A stretch of DNA of 64,000 nt from Vitellaria paradoxa (taxonomy: Eukaryota > Streptophyta > Magnoliopsida > Ericales > Sapotaceae): contig CM034236.1 of NCBI GenBank assembly GCA_019916065.1, forward strand, positions 15,763,167-15,827,166, given 5' to 3'. Position 1 is the first letter of the stretch; each line of letters opens with the position of its first letter. Shown here one piece after another: positions 22,800 to 36,260 of the stretch. The notes under the pieces are model-generated. The model did no database searches. It was not told the DNA's origin and saw only the letters and a list, made by a program, of their open reading frames with translations. The position numbers and the translations under genes were made by a program.

Positions 22800-24388
22800 C
22801 ATGTTGAACTCAGTGGGTACATAAAAGTTGAGATTTTTGCGAATAATAATTTACACTAATAAGTTAACCGAATCAAGTTTATAATTGAGCAAATCCATCC
22901 AATCTACAAGAGTTAAAAATATATTTTTAATATTTTGTGTTTCTATATATTATTTTAGTTGTATTTTTAAAAATTTTTCTTGTTGTATTAAATTTGAAAA
23001 AATATTTATTTTATTATTAAGCTACTTATTGTATAATTTTTAAACTAGTTTATAAAAAAATATATAGTTTAAAATATTTTTAAAAAATAAATAAGTTTAA
23101 GTGAACGGGCCTGGAATTAAACTTAGGCCCAAACATTTTTTTAGGCCCAACCCAACCTGATCCATGGGAAATAAAACAAAATTTACTATATCCAGAATCC
23201 ATTGATTTTGGGAAATTTAAATTAAAACTTACGAAATTAATACCGTAATTACACAATCACAACCACGACCAACCTAGGGTTGGTTTAGGAATAGAAAACT
23301 CAGTATTTTCTATTGTTTTGTCTTGTTTGGCTTTTTCTTTAATTTTTTTTTTTTTTTTAGTTAGATTGTTTTTAGGCATGCTATTCGTATCCATAAAAGA
23401 AAATTAAAAAATAATTTCAATTAAGAAAAATCACACAAGTATAAAAAGAAAAAAAATTGATTTTCTTTAATTCAACTTTTTTTAATCCGTAAGTGAATTT
23501 TTTTTAATTTTATAATTTTTTTATAATTGTAAATTACATGTATAAAAACTAGTAAACAAAAAGTTTATAATAAACACAGGCATTAATTGCACATCTATAT
23601 TTCATTCTCACACATAGAGTTAGTGATGGAACTAAAAGTTTGATCACCCAACCCTTCTGATTTGTATTTTGAGAAAGTTCGAACTAATATTTTAAGTTTA
23701 CATCCAAACTTAGTAAAAAAAAAGTTTAATTTATATTTTTAATTGTGTTTAAAATTATAATAACAAACTTGAATCTGACTCGATTCGATAGCTCCAATAA
23801 TTTTTTAACAAAATTCAATATATATTTTAGGTATTGGAACCAAACTTGATAAAATTTTTAAACCTCAATGATTGGGTCAGGACCCGACTAAAGTATCTTA
23901 TCCCTCATTTGACATTCTCCAAATTTCTCTAAAGTAATATCCTCTACACTGAATTACATTTTTTTAAATTAAAAAAAATGACATTATGGTGCCGCAATGT
24001 GGGCCATCATACTAGAGTCCTAAGATGAAGTAGAAATTTCATCTTTAAGCTTTACACTCGCGACATTGCATGCTGAATTAAAAGCTGAATTCTATTTATA
24101 ACCTCCATTACGAGGAAATCCTTAAAAAATTAGTAAGATAAAACCCTTAGTCTTGTCTCAAAAACTATTGAAAGAACCTTCATTTTAAAATTAGTTACAA
24201 TATTTTGTATGCGATAAACTAATTACTCAAAACTTATTTTACAAACTATTTACTCAACTACTTGATGTACCAAACCACGTGAAGAAAACATTCACTAACT
24301 CCTCAATGAACACCAAGATCTTAAATTCTTCCAAGACATGACAAGAACTAATGAAACTATTGTTAGGAATACCATGAAACTCTTAATG
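22800..24388. other. AT-rich spacer, no gene seen
   Basis: The stretch has A/T runs throughout. Near 23750-23890 are fragments of the ACTCGATTC-type repeat also seen near 12360. No ORF with protein character. Confidence 0.5.
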
Positions 24389-24801
24389 ACTGCGTTTGGT
24401 ACACAAAAAAAGTAAGAAAAAATGAGATAAAATGTGTTTTGGAGATGAATAGTAAAATTTCGTTTGGACGGATTGTATTTTCGTTTGGACGGATTCAAAA
24501 TTTTAGGCAATCATAACTTATTTACACGACGAAAGTTGCCCGCACGATTCCGTCGGAACGGTTTCTATAATCCATTGGAACGGTTTTAAAAACACCACAA
24601 AAAATAGTCAAAGTAGGTATTATTTAGTAGTTTAGGAGTCCATGGTGAGAATGACAAAATAATTTTTGCTATTTGATTAACCGAATTCTAGTTATCGACT
24701 TTTTTTTTGAAAGATATTGAACATTTTTTGAATTTTAAGAAGACGGGAATGTGTAAAATTTTATAGAGATTTTCAAAGATTTTTTGTGCATCAAACGCAG
24801 C
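24389..24801. mobile_element. MITE-like element with CTGCGTTTG ends
   Basis: The left end CTGCGTTTGGTACACAAAAA matches the reverse complement of the right end, GCTGCGTTTGATGCACAAAA. The interior holds short repeats of CGTTTGGACGGATT and GTCGGAACGG, also recognisable in the element at 48475-49031. Non-coding. Confidence 0.6.
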
Positions 24802-26269
24802 CAATATGTGAATCTATGTTGCTGTACCTGTTTCGAGTAATAAGCTTGAATATACATATATATATATATAAAATAAATCAGCGATCCAACCTAAATAAAA
24901 CTCTAAAACTTCAGTTGAACCAAACTCGAAGCCTTAAGCTTCCTACGTCATGTCAAATCTTAGAAAACATATTTAGGGTGTGTTTGGCGTATAGAAAACA
25001 CTAAAAAACTTTTAAAATTTTTGAAAATCTCTAAAAGTTATTCACTTTTTATACTACAAATTTTTAAACTACAAATCATCGCGTATCAAAACATACATCA
25101 ACATAGATCTTAAAAATGATACAGTTATTATATTTCCTTTATCTCTTTATTATCACATCACAATCATCATAGCCATGAAACAGATACTATACAACATCGT
25201 CATTCATGAGTCTAAACCCGATGGCTACAATTAGCCAGATAAACGTTATGTTGTAGGCCACAACCCACTAGCATGAATACCAGTTGTTGCACAAGTTTAG
25301 GGCTTTTCAACCCAAGGGTAATTTCTGTACCCTTCCTATTTTTTCAGTATCCGTTAATCCTACAATCACAACATCATTCACATTTCCTTTATATCTATTA
25401 TTACCATTTTAACATAACAACTCACGAAAATTAACCATTAGCATCATATTATTATTTTAATATTTTTTCTTAATAAAATAAATCATTCAAATATTTCAAA
25501 TTAAGCATTCCAAATCACATATTTTTCACATACTTAATTATTTATTTTTATAAAATGATAACGTGTTATATTACAATGTATTATTTATGTAATAAGTATT
25601 TATACATTAGTTTACCGTCGTATTAAAATAAATTTTAAAATGGTATTATAAACGAAAGAAAACTATAAATAGAAGAAGAAATATACAAACAATACATGAT
25701 TAAGATTAAGATATTTATTCATAAATATCAAAATATAATTTTTCACAACTCCAGGGCTAAAACTTTTGGAATCACTATGAAACAACCCAAAACTATTGGG
25801 GTTAAACCAAAATTTTCTAAAACTTTTGGGGTTAGTTCATAATTATATAAAACCACTAGGGCTGAATGGTAATTTTAGGAACTTTCATGGAATATGCCCT
25901 ATATATATATATATATACACCCCTCCCGGCAACTTAGTTTCAGCTAGAACGTTATGGCATTCTAGCTTGGATCGAATTCACTTAACATAGTCTAAATTTG
26001 ATCATATTTATGTAAAATAAACACATAAAAATATATCAAAATATATCTACATATCATATATGTAATAAAATGCATTAAACCCCTACCTCAAATCCAAAAA
26101 AAGAAAAGTGAAGAAAACCCAAATTTTAAAACTTCTCTCCTTTATATCTCCTACCTCAAGCCAAATCACCATGATCTAACACCGTCACTATGATCATGAC
26201 GTCAAAAATACCAAAGTTCGGCTATCCCCAGTCTCAAGCCCTTACTTTATATATATATATATATATATA

Positions 26270-26300
<31 letters not shown>

Positions 26301-27496
26301 TCTTTTTCTTAGTTTGTTTCACAGCTTCCCCCTCGGCCAAAAACCCCCACACCCATATAGATATAGATATATATATATATATATTACTTACTTGGTAACC
26401 AAGTAAGATAGAAAAGGGAAGAATAAAAAACAAACAAAAGAAATTCCTAAAGTTTATTAATACCTCACGTGGCTTCAAGCCACTTTCAACCCCTTTTTCT
26501 TTTTTTTAATATTTATATTAAAATAATATAGCTATTAAAATTTAAATTTTAGGATTATTACAAAAATTAATAAAATCATGTAAAAGCCGATATCCAATGG
26601 AAAATCCAAATAATATAATAACAATCAGAGTATCTATCAAGTGTCTTTCATTCCCATATTAAAATAATGATACATCGCATCATCATAATTAAACGTTACC
26701 ATTAAGTAATCATTACACCTCAGTGACAACATTCAATGGCCTATTTAATTGTAACAAATCTCGTCGTCATGATATAAATCTCAATATCAGTTAGGACCAT
26801 AACTCGAATCCCACAAATATAAACACAGTTATCCAATCACACCTTAGGGAATGAGAGAACACCTTTTGATCAATTCAAGTAACTCAACCCAGTCACGATT
26901 AATAGCATCCAATACCCATGGGTTAATTCAATATAACAATGTAACCATGAAGATGGATTAAAAGAATAACACAAATATAACCATCTATAGTTAAAATGGG
27001 ACTCAGGCCACTTATGCTAAAGTTACCTGTGGATCACATCTTGGGAATCATGTCACCATAATTCTTTAATCATTTCTCTAAATTCCCAATAAAACTCATT
27101 ATCAATATAATGAACAATATACATCAATATAGTTAACCATCTCATACTTCCACACATCGCAATAACAAATGCAATCTTATGTAATGGGGAGTAATGGATT
27201 GTAATACCAATGTATATCCTAATCTCCATCTACACCAGCCTTATCCAGAGATGGATGATATTTAGTAAAGCACGTGAGGGCACTAACCGCACCATTTATG
27301 TTTATGGTGAACGTATATCTCAATATGATATAAGTGGGAACCATGTTATACTCCCACAAGTGTAAGACTGATGTAGGGCAGAAGGAGACAAAAGCAAAAA
27401 GTTAAGCAGATGAACTATGAATTTCTATTTAGCTTAAGAATACCTAAAGAATAACATATATTTCTTATAGAGAAATTCTCTAATAGTAATTTTATT
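24802..27496. other. Spacer with retroelement-like non-coding sequence
   Basis: TA microsatellites lie near 25898-25916 and 26249-26270. The segment 26110-26300 resembles 30320-30460 in the same orientation (CCTACCTC-AGCCAAATCA, then ATGATCATG), suggesting two diverged copies of one repeat, perhaps gypsy LTR or leader sequence on the minus strand. Region 25740-25890 has GGGGTTAAACCAAAATTTT-type repeats also typical of LTRs. No coding domain was found. Confidence 0.4.
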
Positions 27497-27892
27497 AAAG
27501 GGTAACTGTATTTGTATTCTTTGTACTTTAGGTGAAAATCACTTTTACCTCCTGCACCTTGTTATTGTGTACTAATATCCCATGTATTCTTAACTAAAGT
27601 GCAAAGTTAGACGGCATCATGTTAAGTGATAAGAAGATAGAATTACCCTCTTCTTCTTCATCGCTACCCTTTTCTCTTTTATCTCTCATTTGTTCTTCTA
27701 TTTTTCTCTTTCAACACAACTTTCACCATTAGTAAAAGTTTTAAACAAACAAATTAATGATGCAAATAAACAAATTAATTCAATCTTTGCCCCCACTATT
27801 TCAACAACTAAACAGGAAAATATTACAGAATATGTAATCATCATCTGTGATTCAAAATGCAAAAAAACACACAAAATTTGTGCAAAACTCAC

Positions 27893-27923
<31 letters not shown>

Positions 27924-29093
27924 CAAATCAGAACTAGAATAAAAATTAGACAATCAAAACCTTCATTGATTGAAAAGCCCTCAACCCAAATTCCAAATCC
28001 CAGTTTCAAGCAAAACAACAAACTCAATCCCCACAATTCCCTCTACCTCGTATCTCTTGAAACCCATTGATCCAAAAAAAGAAACTGAGATAATTAGAGA
28101 GACGAAGGTGAAAAAAATGAGACTTTAGTGAAGAGATAATCATACCAAATCTGAATTTCTTGAGAATTTGAAATTGCTTATGTATACACATTTATATACC
28201 TATATATGTAATTGTTATACCTGAAAACGCTGGTGATATTTTCGAACCTTACCAAAAATGATTTAAAAATCATTAATTGTAGATTTTGCGCGGTTTGCAT
28301 TTACTTTAATCTTGCTCTATTTATCTTTACAGAACTAATTATTTGAGAAGCTATGATATTTTTTTTATCTATACATATATACAAACACATAATACTGCAT
28401 AATACAAGATAAAATTTTCTTCTTTATTTCTATGCTTTTTTCATGAGAAACTTTTAAATGGTTTATTTCTTATAGTAATCCAATTCATTTAATTAATTAA
28501 TTTCATTTTGTTTAGTTTAGTTTAGGTCATTCATTTTCTTTTATTTTTTCTTCTATTTAAAATATTTCAACTTTTGATATGATATATATATATATATAGT
28601 CATACTGGAAAGAAATAACCAACTCTTCAGCTCTAAGGATTTAAAAGCAATTTAGAATTTGTGTGTGTAAAAGGCTCACAGAGGATGATAATTTTTAAAA
28701 ATCAAAAGTTAAGATATTCTAAAGAAAAGAAAGATAGAAGGAAGATTATAATTTTTAAAAAATGAAAAGTTGACATATTCTAAATAGAGAAAAGATCGAA
28801 AAATGGAAAGAGAAGATAAGGTTTAAAGGAAAAAGATACTGAGAATCACGTGACACATTCAAGAGTTTGGAATGACATCAAAGGGCATTTTTGTCTATTC
28901 ACTAACTTTTTTAGATAGAAATTAGACACTTATGCTTTTAATGCACATGTCTCAAACACAATTAAATATAATAGTTTCATTCAATTTTACACTTTGAATA
29001 CAAATACAGGGGATATTAGTGCACAATAATAAGGTAGATGGGGTGTAATTGATTTTTACCTCAGGTACAGGGATATAAAGGTAATTGTCCTTT
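27497..29093. mobile_element. Long-TIR (MULE-like) non-autonomous element
   Basis: The left terminus (27497 to about 27610) and the reverse complement of the right terminus (about 28975-29093) align over roughly 100 bp, sharing GTGAAAATCA/GTAAAAATCA, TTATTGTG and ACTAATATCCC. The interior of about 1.4 kb has a (TA)n tract at 27896-27921 and no transposase. Long terminal inverted repeats and size suggest a Mutator-like family. Both flanks contain TTTATTA, but a clean 9-bp duplication is not evident. Confidence 0.7.
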
Positions 29094-30625
29094 TTATTAA
29101 TAAAAAATAATTCCCTAGCCTTGTAGGTTTACAAAACTTAAATAGAGAAAACCCTAATAAAATATAATCAAAATTAGAAAATAGAATAGTATAAAATAAG
29201 GAAATAAAATAACTGTTACCTCTAAAAAGTTCCTAAATTAAACTAAATAACATTTTTCAAGAAGATATTTAGAAATTTGAGTAAATATTATAAAACTAGT
29301 CATAAATAAAATTGATAGTTCCATATGTTTTTATTTTGACGAATATCTAAATTAAGTAGGAAACTTCCTTAATAGAATATTGTTACAATCTTCAATCTGC
29401 ATCAAAGACACAAGAAAATTGTGTTACACCATTGGTCCTTCTGCTAGGGATTCGTGTTATACCTCTAGTCAAATATCGACTTATCTCTAGTAGGGTTTGA
29501 TAGCGATTCAGAGAAAATCTCATAATAATATTTTAAGATTAATGTTCCGAATCCAATGAATAATCTCTAGCAATATATATCAACTAGGGATCATCCGATA
29601 TTTCAAAATCTCATATTTTTTTCTCAAAATCAAAGATCCCGTCTATATATATGACCCATGTCTTGGCACGTCAATAATATCAATATGGCACTCTTAGCAA
29701 ACTAATAATCATCCCTAACCTTATACACATGATATACTTAATCATATATAATCAATATCAATATCTCAACAATAAAATAAAGGCATGCTATACTCAAGCA
29801 TAAATTCAACATTATATAATTTGCATAATTCATAACCCAATATGTTTATTATATTAAAAAATAAGGTTTCATCTCAAAAGAAATAAAAATAAATAAAAAG
29901 AGCAAAAAAAGTGCAAATTATAACCTGTTCATAGGTAGCTTAAACCTTTGAGCGGACCTCACATCCTATCCGGAGGCAACTCAAACCCTGTAGCCTCGCA
30001 CAGACTATCATTTTGTATTGCAATCCATCACCTCTGGCCTTCCTCGGCCCAAATTTGACTTCTTTGGGTCTCAAGCTCAATAATTAATCATATATAAACA
30101 TTTAAACATCTCAATAACATGTTCTTACAATATTAATTTCAACAATAACTAAAAGAAATGCAATACTTCATCATAGATGTCACACACATATATATACACA
30201 TCTATATATACATATATATCAACACAAAAATTTCAATATTCAACCAAATCAAGTATATAATATACTAGAATCATGCTATTCACAAAGATAAACACATATA
30301 TAAGCCTCATTTATCTCAAATCCTAAGAAAATAGAAAAAATAAAGAAACCCTCCAAACTTTAAATTGCTTGAAACTCCTACCTCGAGCCAAATCAACGCA
30401 AATGAACACCACCATGATGATCATGCCCTCGAGTAGCTTGAGATCCATTTGGTTTCACTCTCCAATCGCCACTTTCTCTTTCTCATTTTTCTTTTTTCTC
30501 TCTTCTCGTTTTCCTCTATTGGCAACCGAGCAAGAAGAAGTAGAGTCAGGAAAAGAAAAAGAAAAAAAGAAAAGAAAAAGGGAAAAAAACGAGGGCTGGA
30601 TCCATAGCCCAATTCTCTGGCACCC
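29094..30625. other. Spacer, probable retroelement non-coding sequence
   Basis: Region 29930-30060 is GC-richer (CTATCCGGAGGC; CCTTCCTCGGCCC) and looks like part of an LTR. Region 30320-30620 resembles 26110-26470. The plus-strand ORF at 30369-30638 is rich in Ser, Phe, Glu and Lys from purine and pyrimidine runs and is not credible as a protein. Confidence 0.4.
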
Positions 30626-31440
30626 TGTAATAACTTGAATTTTTTTCCTTAATTAAATTATTTAAGTGTGGTAGTGATATTTAATATAGTAAAAATCTAG
30701 AAAATTGAGCATTTGAAAATTTTTGGAATGATAAAAATTAGTTGAAAAATTTTCGAATTAAATTTCACCCTATGTGGGAGTTTAATGTAGAATTTCTAAA
30801 ATTTTTATCCAAACACTTCTTAGCCCAATTACTTATTTGGTTCAAACCAAGACCATTAACCCATGGGTCAACCCTTTTCTTTGACTCACCTCAACTCATT
30901 TCAACTCACTTTATCACTCAATGAATTGACTCATGAATAGTTGCTCTAAATTATTTCCCGACAACTTCATTTCCATCTTCCATACACTCTCACCATCTTT
31001 CAAAATTATTTGACTAATTGGACAAAGAGAAGACCCACATTGATGACCTTAAAGCATCTTTTTCAAATTATTTAGCAAACAAGATTTAAAGCATTTTGTT
31101 TGAAAGCTAGCATGATTTAAAGCATTGGGTTAAATTGTCAAAAAAGCTAGCATGATTGTTTAAATTTGTCAAAAATTTAGCATGATTCCCGGATCATGCC
31201 ACCTCCATACATCTTCCCCAATGCTTTTCTTAAATGATATGGTTAGATAGTCAAAAAAGTAAGCATGATTCTTGGATCATGCTACCAATGGTATAGGCAT
31301 GATCTTACCTTAGTTAATTTTTCTCCACTAATAATTTTCTCTACACTCCCTATAAATTGTGTGTCTTCAAAGAGAAGAAAATAAGAGAGAAATAAAAATA
31401 AATTATTAATTAGTGAGGTTGAAGATTTGGTGTTGCTTGG
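30626..31440 (+). repeat. Probable gypsy-type LTR, 3' end truncated
   Basis: The sequence begins TGTAATAACTTGAA. A TATA box (CTATAAATTG) lies at about 31346-31355, and a purine-rich leader-like tail follows. Short repeats of AGCATGATTC and GGATCATGC around 31105-31310 form small palindromes. It runs straight into integrase coding sequence with no primer-binding site, gag, protease or reverse transcriptase between, so an internal deletion or a chimera is likely. Confidence 0.5.
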
Positions 31441-32370
31441 AGGAAGAAGAAAGGCTTGAATTCCATATGGGTTATTATTGATCGATTAACAAAGTCAGCA
31501 CATTTTTTACCAGTAAACACTACCGACACACTCCAAAAGCGCAGCATGCTATATATCCACGAGATCATCCGGCTTCACGGAACACCACTCTCCATAGTAT
31601 CTGACCAAGGTCCATTATTCACCGCTCAATTTTGGAAGATTCTGTAGGAGGTTTTAGGCACTAAATTGACTTTTAGCACGGCATTTCACCCTCAGACGGA
31701 TGTACAGTCAAAACGGTTAATTCAGACATTAGAAGATATGATTCATGCTTGCATATTAGACTTTAAAGGAAACTGGGAAGAACACTTGCCATTGATAGAG
31801 TTTGTGTATAACAACAGCTATCAAGCAAGTATTGGAATGGCACCTTACGAGACATTATATGGGAGGCCATGTCGCTCTCCTTTATGTTGGGCCGAAGTAG
31901 GAGAATCGGTGATGATAGGACCTAACCTAATCAAGCAAACATCAGAAAAGGTTGCTATCATTCATCAACGTCTACTTACTGCCTAGAGTCGCCAGAAAAG
32001 CTACGCAGACCAACGAAGACGACCTTTGGAGTTCGAGATTGGAGATCATGTCTTTCTTCAAGTTTCCCCACGTCAAGGGTTCATGCGATTCGGGAAGAAA
32101 GGGGAAGTTAGCTCCTCGATATATTGGACCATTCGAAATCCTTGCAAAGGTTGGTCAGGTTGCATATCAGCTAGCTCTACTACCTCAACTATCACGTGTT
32201 CACGATGTATTTCATGTATCCATGCTTCGAAAGTATGAACCTGACTCGAGTCATGTGATTGATTGGACTGAACTTGATATTCAGCAAGATGTCACATTTG
32301 AACAACAGCCGGTTAAGATCGAGGATTGGCGTGAGCAAGTCCTACGAGGCAAAACCACCCCTTGTGGGAA
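31441..32370 (+). pseudogene. Ty3/gypsy integrase fragment, broken
   Basis: The coding match starts near 31450 with NSIWVIIDRLTKSAHFLPV, the start of the gypsy integrase core. SIVSDQGPLF near 31590 and [11 protein letters not shown] near 31684 carry core residues. The C-terminal part has [11 protein letters not shown] near 32103-32135 and [12 protein letters not shown] near 32195-32230, the usual end of plant gypsy integrases. Stops occur at 31645-31647 and 31984-31986, and there is a frameshift near 32100. No protease, reverse transcriptase or RNase H remains. Confidence 0.9.
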
Positions 32371-32870
32371 TATTTTTTTCAGGATATTAAACACAGGGAT
32401 ACTGAAGATGAGCTGGAAAGAGATTAATTTCTCTTAAATATTTCATTAGAAGAGTTATCTATTTTTTTCTTTCCTGCACAGAGCTGGAAGACTTTATTTT
32501 TTTGGTCTGTAATAATAATTGTTGGATGATTGTAATTATTAAGTTTACACCTAATTTACTTTTATTTGGTATGTAATGTTAATCGCGTGGTTGGGACACT
32601 TAGATGGCTCTGTAATATTTTTCTCTATCTTTATTTTGTGCCCTGTAGTTGAAATCCCATCAAATGATTCAGTTCAATGAGTTATAAATATTGTTTGGGA
32701 TAAACAAGGGATTTTGAATATCTTAAATTTTTCTTGTAGGTCAACCCCAGTTTGGAGGAAAATTTTGGGGTGTGACATCGTGTTATTATCATCTTATTTT
32801 TATACCCAACAAATAAATCCCAAGTCACCACCGGGTATTCGATTATGAAAATCCAGGGCGTGACAAAGTA
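32371..32870 (+). other. 3' tail of the gypsy fragment and junction with the MULE remnant
   Basis: After the integrase match, about 400 bp of T-rich sequence leads to a purine-rich GAGGAAAATTTTGGGG at about 32755-32770, followed by TGTGACATCG. This has the form of a polypurine tract and LTR start. AGGGCGTGACA occurs near 32854-32864, about 90 bp on, and transposase-like coding begins at once after it. Confidence 0.45.
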
Positions 32871-35455
32871 TACGTACACGATGTTGCTGGCCAAATTGTA
32901 TGAAGTTATCAACGTGAATCTAGCCCAATGGGTGTTGAGAATGGTATGCAAATATCTAATTGTTAGTAATGCAGGCCAAATACTTTACAGACCTCTACTT
33001 TTGGTGGATGATGGTGGGGTCGAGGTAATGTTTGGCATCGTTGGCAATATAAATCGTAATCACTGCAACCAGTACTTAGAGTTAGAACCAATTGATCTTT
33101 TGTAACTAGCGGTGAAGGTAGAAGCCCTACTAAGGATGCTCCGACTGAGAATTTATTAGGCAGTTACAACAAAATCATGCCATCGATTTCCTACAATTCT
33201 CTTGAATACCACGTGGCCACATCTCCTTAACCCAATTCAGACACTGTCTATAAGTACCTGCAGCATATGGACATGTCCTTGGATTACGTGGTTGACCAGG
33301 CTGAGTAGTTCAACAAGGCTGGATGTCCAATGTATGAGAAGAAGACAAAAATGCAAGAGTTGGACATGATGGATGGGTCAATTATTGAGGATTCGACTGC
33401 CAATGAACACTAAGAAGTTGCTGTTTGACGAATGCATAAGCCAATGTCTGAAATGTTCACCTCAATTAAAGTAGATGATAGTGCACTTTCCTAGGCCCTT
33501 TCACTTCGCCACCAGACATGGAACCCAGAGACTCAAGATCCTTGCGTCAAATAACTTTTCAAGGACAAAGATCAATTAGTCCAATCAATGAAATTGTATG
33601 CTATCAAAATTAACAAGCTCTACATAAACGTGGAATCGAATATAAAATTATAGATAACTGAGTGCCTAAAGAGGAAAAAAGGCTAGTGCAAGTGGCAAGT
33701 TCGAGCAAGCAAGCTCAAATCGCACGGCTTGTTTGAAATAACTAAGTATGAAGGACCACACATGTGTTTATACACACGATTGAACCAAGACCATGACCAA
33801 CTTGACTCAAACTTTCTTTCCAATGCAATCATCCATTTGGTTAAGTCGAAAACTCGCTTATTCTATTGTCTAGCTGCAAGTTGAATTAAAGGAGCAGTTC
33901 AAATATAACGTGTTTTTATTGAAAGGCGTGGATAGCTAAAAAAAAAAAAAGCAATGGTGAAGATATTTAGAAATTGGGAGCAATCCTACTTGTTGCTACC
34001 AAAGTTTATGAATGCAGTCTAAAAGTATAACCCAGGCATAGTGGTGCATTATGAGCACCACCTTTATATAGACGGCACATAATGCATTCTAACGTATATA
34101 TTCTGAAGCTTCAAACATTTGATAGATGGTTTTGCTCATTGTATTCTATGATATCGATTGATGGAATACACTTATATGGCAAGTAAACTAAAAAGCTACT
34201 AATAGCAATGGCCTAAAATGCAAATCTACAAGTATTTTCCCTACCATTTGCAATTGTGAATAAGGAAGACTATGATAGCTGGAAGTACTTCTTGAGAATG
34301 CTTCGAATAAATGTTAGTTGTAACTTATCTCTAACTGTCACAGAGCTATAGTAGCTACAGTTGCATTCCCTCAGTCCACTTGGGCCAACGCATACCATTA
34401 CTTCTGCTTGCAGCATATAGAGGCCAACTTCAAGAAGAAATAGACTAGCAAACATCTTATTGACTTGCTCTAGCAAGTAGAAAGGGCCACTTAGGTACGT
34501 AAATTCATGAGACAATGGAGTTCCTTAAGTCCTTTAACCTGATACCTTAGAAATATCTTGATGACATATCAAAGAAAATTTGGACATTTTGTTACAATGG
34601 CCTTCATAGATATGGATGAGAACCAATTTGTTTGAATGTTTCAACAATGTACTACGAGGTATAAGAAGTTTACCTATAACCACAGCAATATAGTTAACAT
34701 TCTACAAATTAGTATCATACTTCCAATAGCATTAGCTAATTGCTATGAATGCAAGAATAACGGGCGAACGTTAGTCCCCAGGTCCAAAAAGCTTTGATAT
34801 ATTACCAAAAGCATTCACCTACTCATCAGGTAACTGAGTTTAATTACATCATTAGAGAGTGCCAAGTCTTGACTGGTCCTCACGTCTCTAGTACGTTTAC
34901 AGGTCTGACGGCCTCTCCAGAGATACAAGAGCCACCAGTAGCAAATAATGTAGCCTTTAGTGAGATACAAATACCAACTTCAAGGTTGAGTGTTAAGCTC
35001 CTGACCCTAGTACCTGCTATATAGGTGTTCGATAGTTTGTGCACTCTACTCTCAGCAGATGAAGATGACATTTAGTTTGAGATGTTGTACATTAAGCCAT
35101 TCTCAACATCCTCAGCATTTGACTTCCCTGTTGGCTTAGCCACCTTAGATACATAGAGATCATGACGACATCGCCAGCGTTAGCTAAGGAGTACACATGG
35201 CATCAACCACATGTAAGGGGCACACCATCAGAGTTGTAAATCCCCATGGACCTACCGGATGATGTGCCCGCTATCACACCTACAGCAATTGTGGGGAAGC
35301 CACATGTAGAGGAGGCACCATAGCAATAAGGGAAGAGCCACGTGTAGAGAAAGCACCGATTGCAGCGGATGCCATAACTGGGGTTAAGCCATTACACTTT
35401 CAGTAACCCCACTGGAAGCAAAAGAGGTCTCGCGATGACACAAAGTGATTCACAG
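32871..35455 (+). pseudogene. mudrA-like MULE transposase, heavily decayed
   Basis: The first part (about 32879-33100) reads LAKLYEVINVNLAQWVLRMVCKY and then a VDDGGVEVMFGIVG stretch, similar to the N-terminal MuDR domain of plant MULE transposases. Further on, in changing frames, are HTCVYTRLNQDHDQLDSNFL (about 33758-33820), GNWEQSYLLLPKFMNAV (about 33970-34018) and ISIDG near 34155 with HLYGK following, the start of the catalytic MULE domain. DYDSWKYFLRML lies near 34269-34305. Many stops and frameshifts are present. Matching terminal inverted repeats were not found. Confidence 0.75.
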
Positions 35456-35770
35456 CATTTTTATTTCTTTTTATTTTTGTACTCTTAGGAAATTACTACA
35501 TTTTTCATTAGTTAAGTGTAAAAAAATAAACATATTTTGTGTGGGTGTTTTAATTTGGTTTTTATTAGTTTTAACTTATATTAGTTTGAACAAATTAATT
35601 AAAAATATTATATTATTTAGATGAATTATTCATATTTTTTAATTCAATTACTTTTTGGATATTTTTAGAATAATTTAATTAAAAATAAAATATCCAAAAA
35701 ATAAGATTATAAAAAGAAAATATTATTTGTTGTGCAAATGTTAGATAATTCGAATTATACATATATATTA
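35456..35770. other. AT-rich spacer after the transposase remnant
   Basis: No ORF, no clear repeat end, and no gene is seen. Confidence 0.5.
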
Positions 35771-36260
35771 AAAAATACGGATAAGACGATAACTCATCTA
35801 AAAACCTTTATATTTTTAATTAAACTATTCAAATAATATAAGATTATAACTCACCCAAAAAAAACTTTAGTTTTCAATTAAACTATTCAACTAATGTCAA
35901 AAAATTAATTGAATTAAGAAACGGAAAAATTATAACCTATCTAAATAGTATTTTATTTTTAATTAAATTACTAAAGTAATATAAGATTATAACTTATCCA
36001 AATAATATTTAAATTTTTAATTGAAATCTAATAACCAAAAATTAAAAGAATTAAAAAATACAGATAAGATTATAATTCATCTAAAAAATTCTGTATTTTT
36101 AATTGAATTATTCAAAGAATATAAAATTATAGCTTATCCAAATAATTTTTAATTTCTAATCAAACTATTGAACTAATATTAAAAAATTAATTGAATTAAA
36201 AACCTATCTAAATAATATTTTATTTTTAATTAAATTATTCAAATAATAGAAGATTATAAC
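35771..36260. repeat. Tandem repeat of about 140-150 bp, roughly 3.5 copies
   Basis: Each unit runs through AAGATTATAACTCATC, TTTTTAATTAAACTATTC and ends in AAAAATTAATTGAATT. Successive units start near 35771, 35915, 36055 and 36200. Each unit itself looks like two diverged halves of about 70 bp. The array abuts the inverted-repeat element that follows. Confidence 0.6.

Noticed and set aside
27690..28070. Overlapping ORFs of 126 and 112 codons on both strands
   Set aside because: They cross a (TA)n tract coding for Ile/Tyr runs and lie in a non-autonomous element interior with no homology that I recognise.
30369..30638. Plus-strand ORF with Ser/Phe and Lys/Glu runs
   Set aside because: The runs come from pyrimidine- and purine-rich DNA; no family resemblance and similar DNA recurs near 26.2 kb as repeat.
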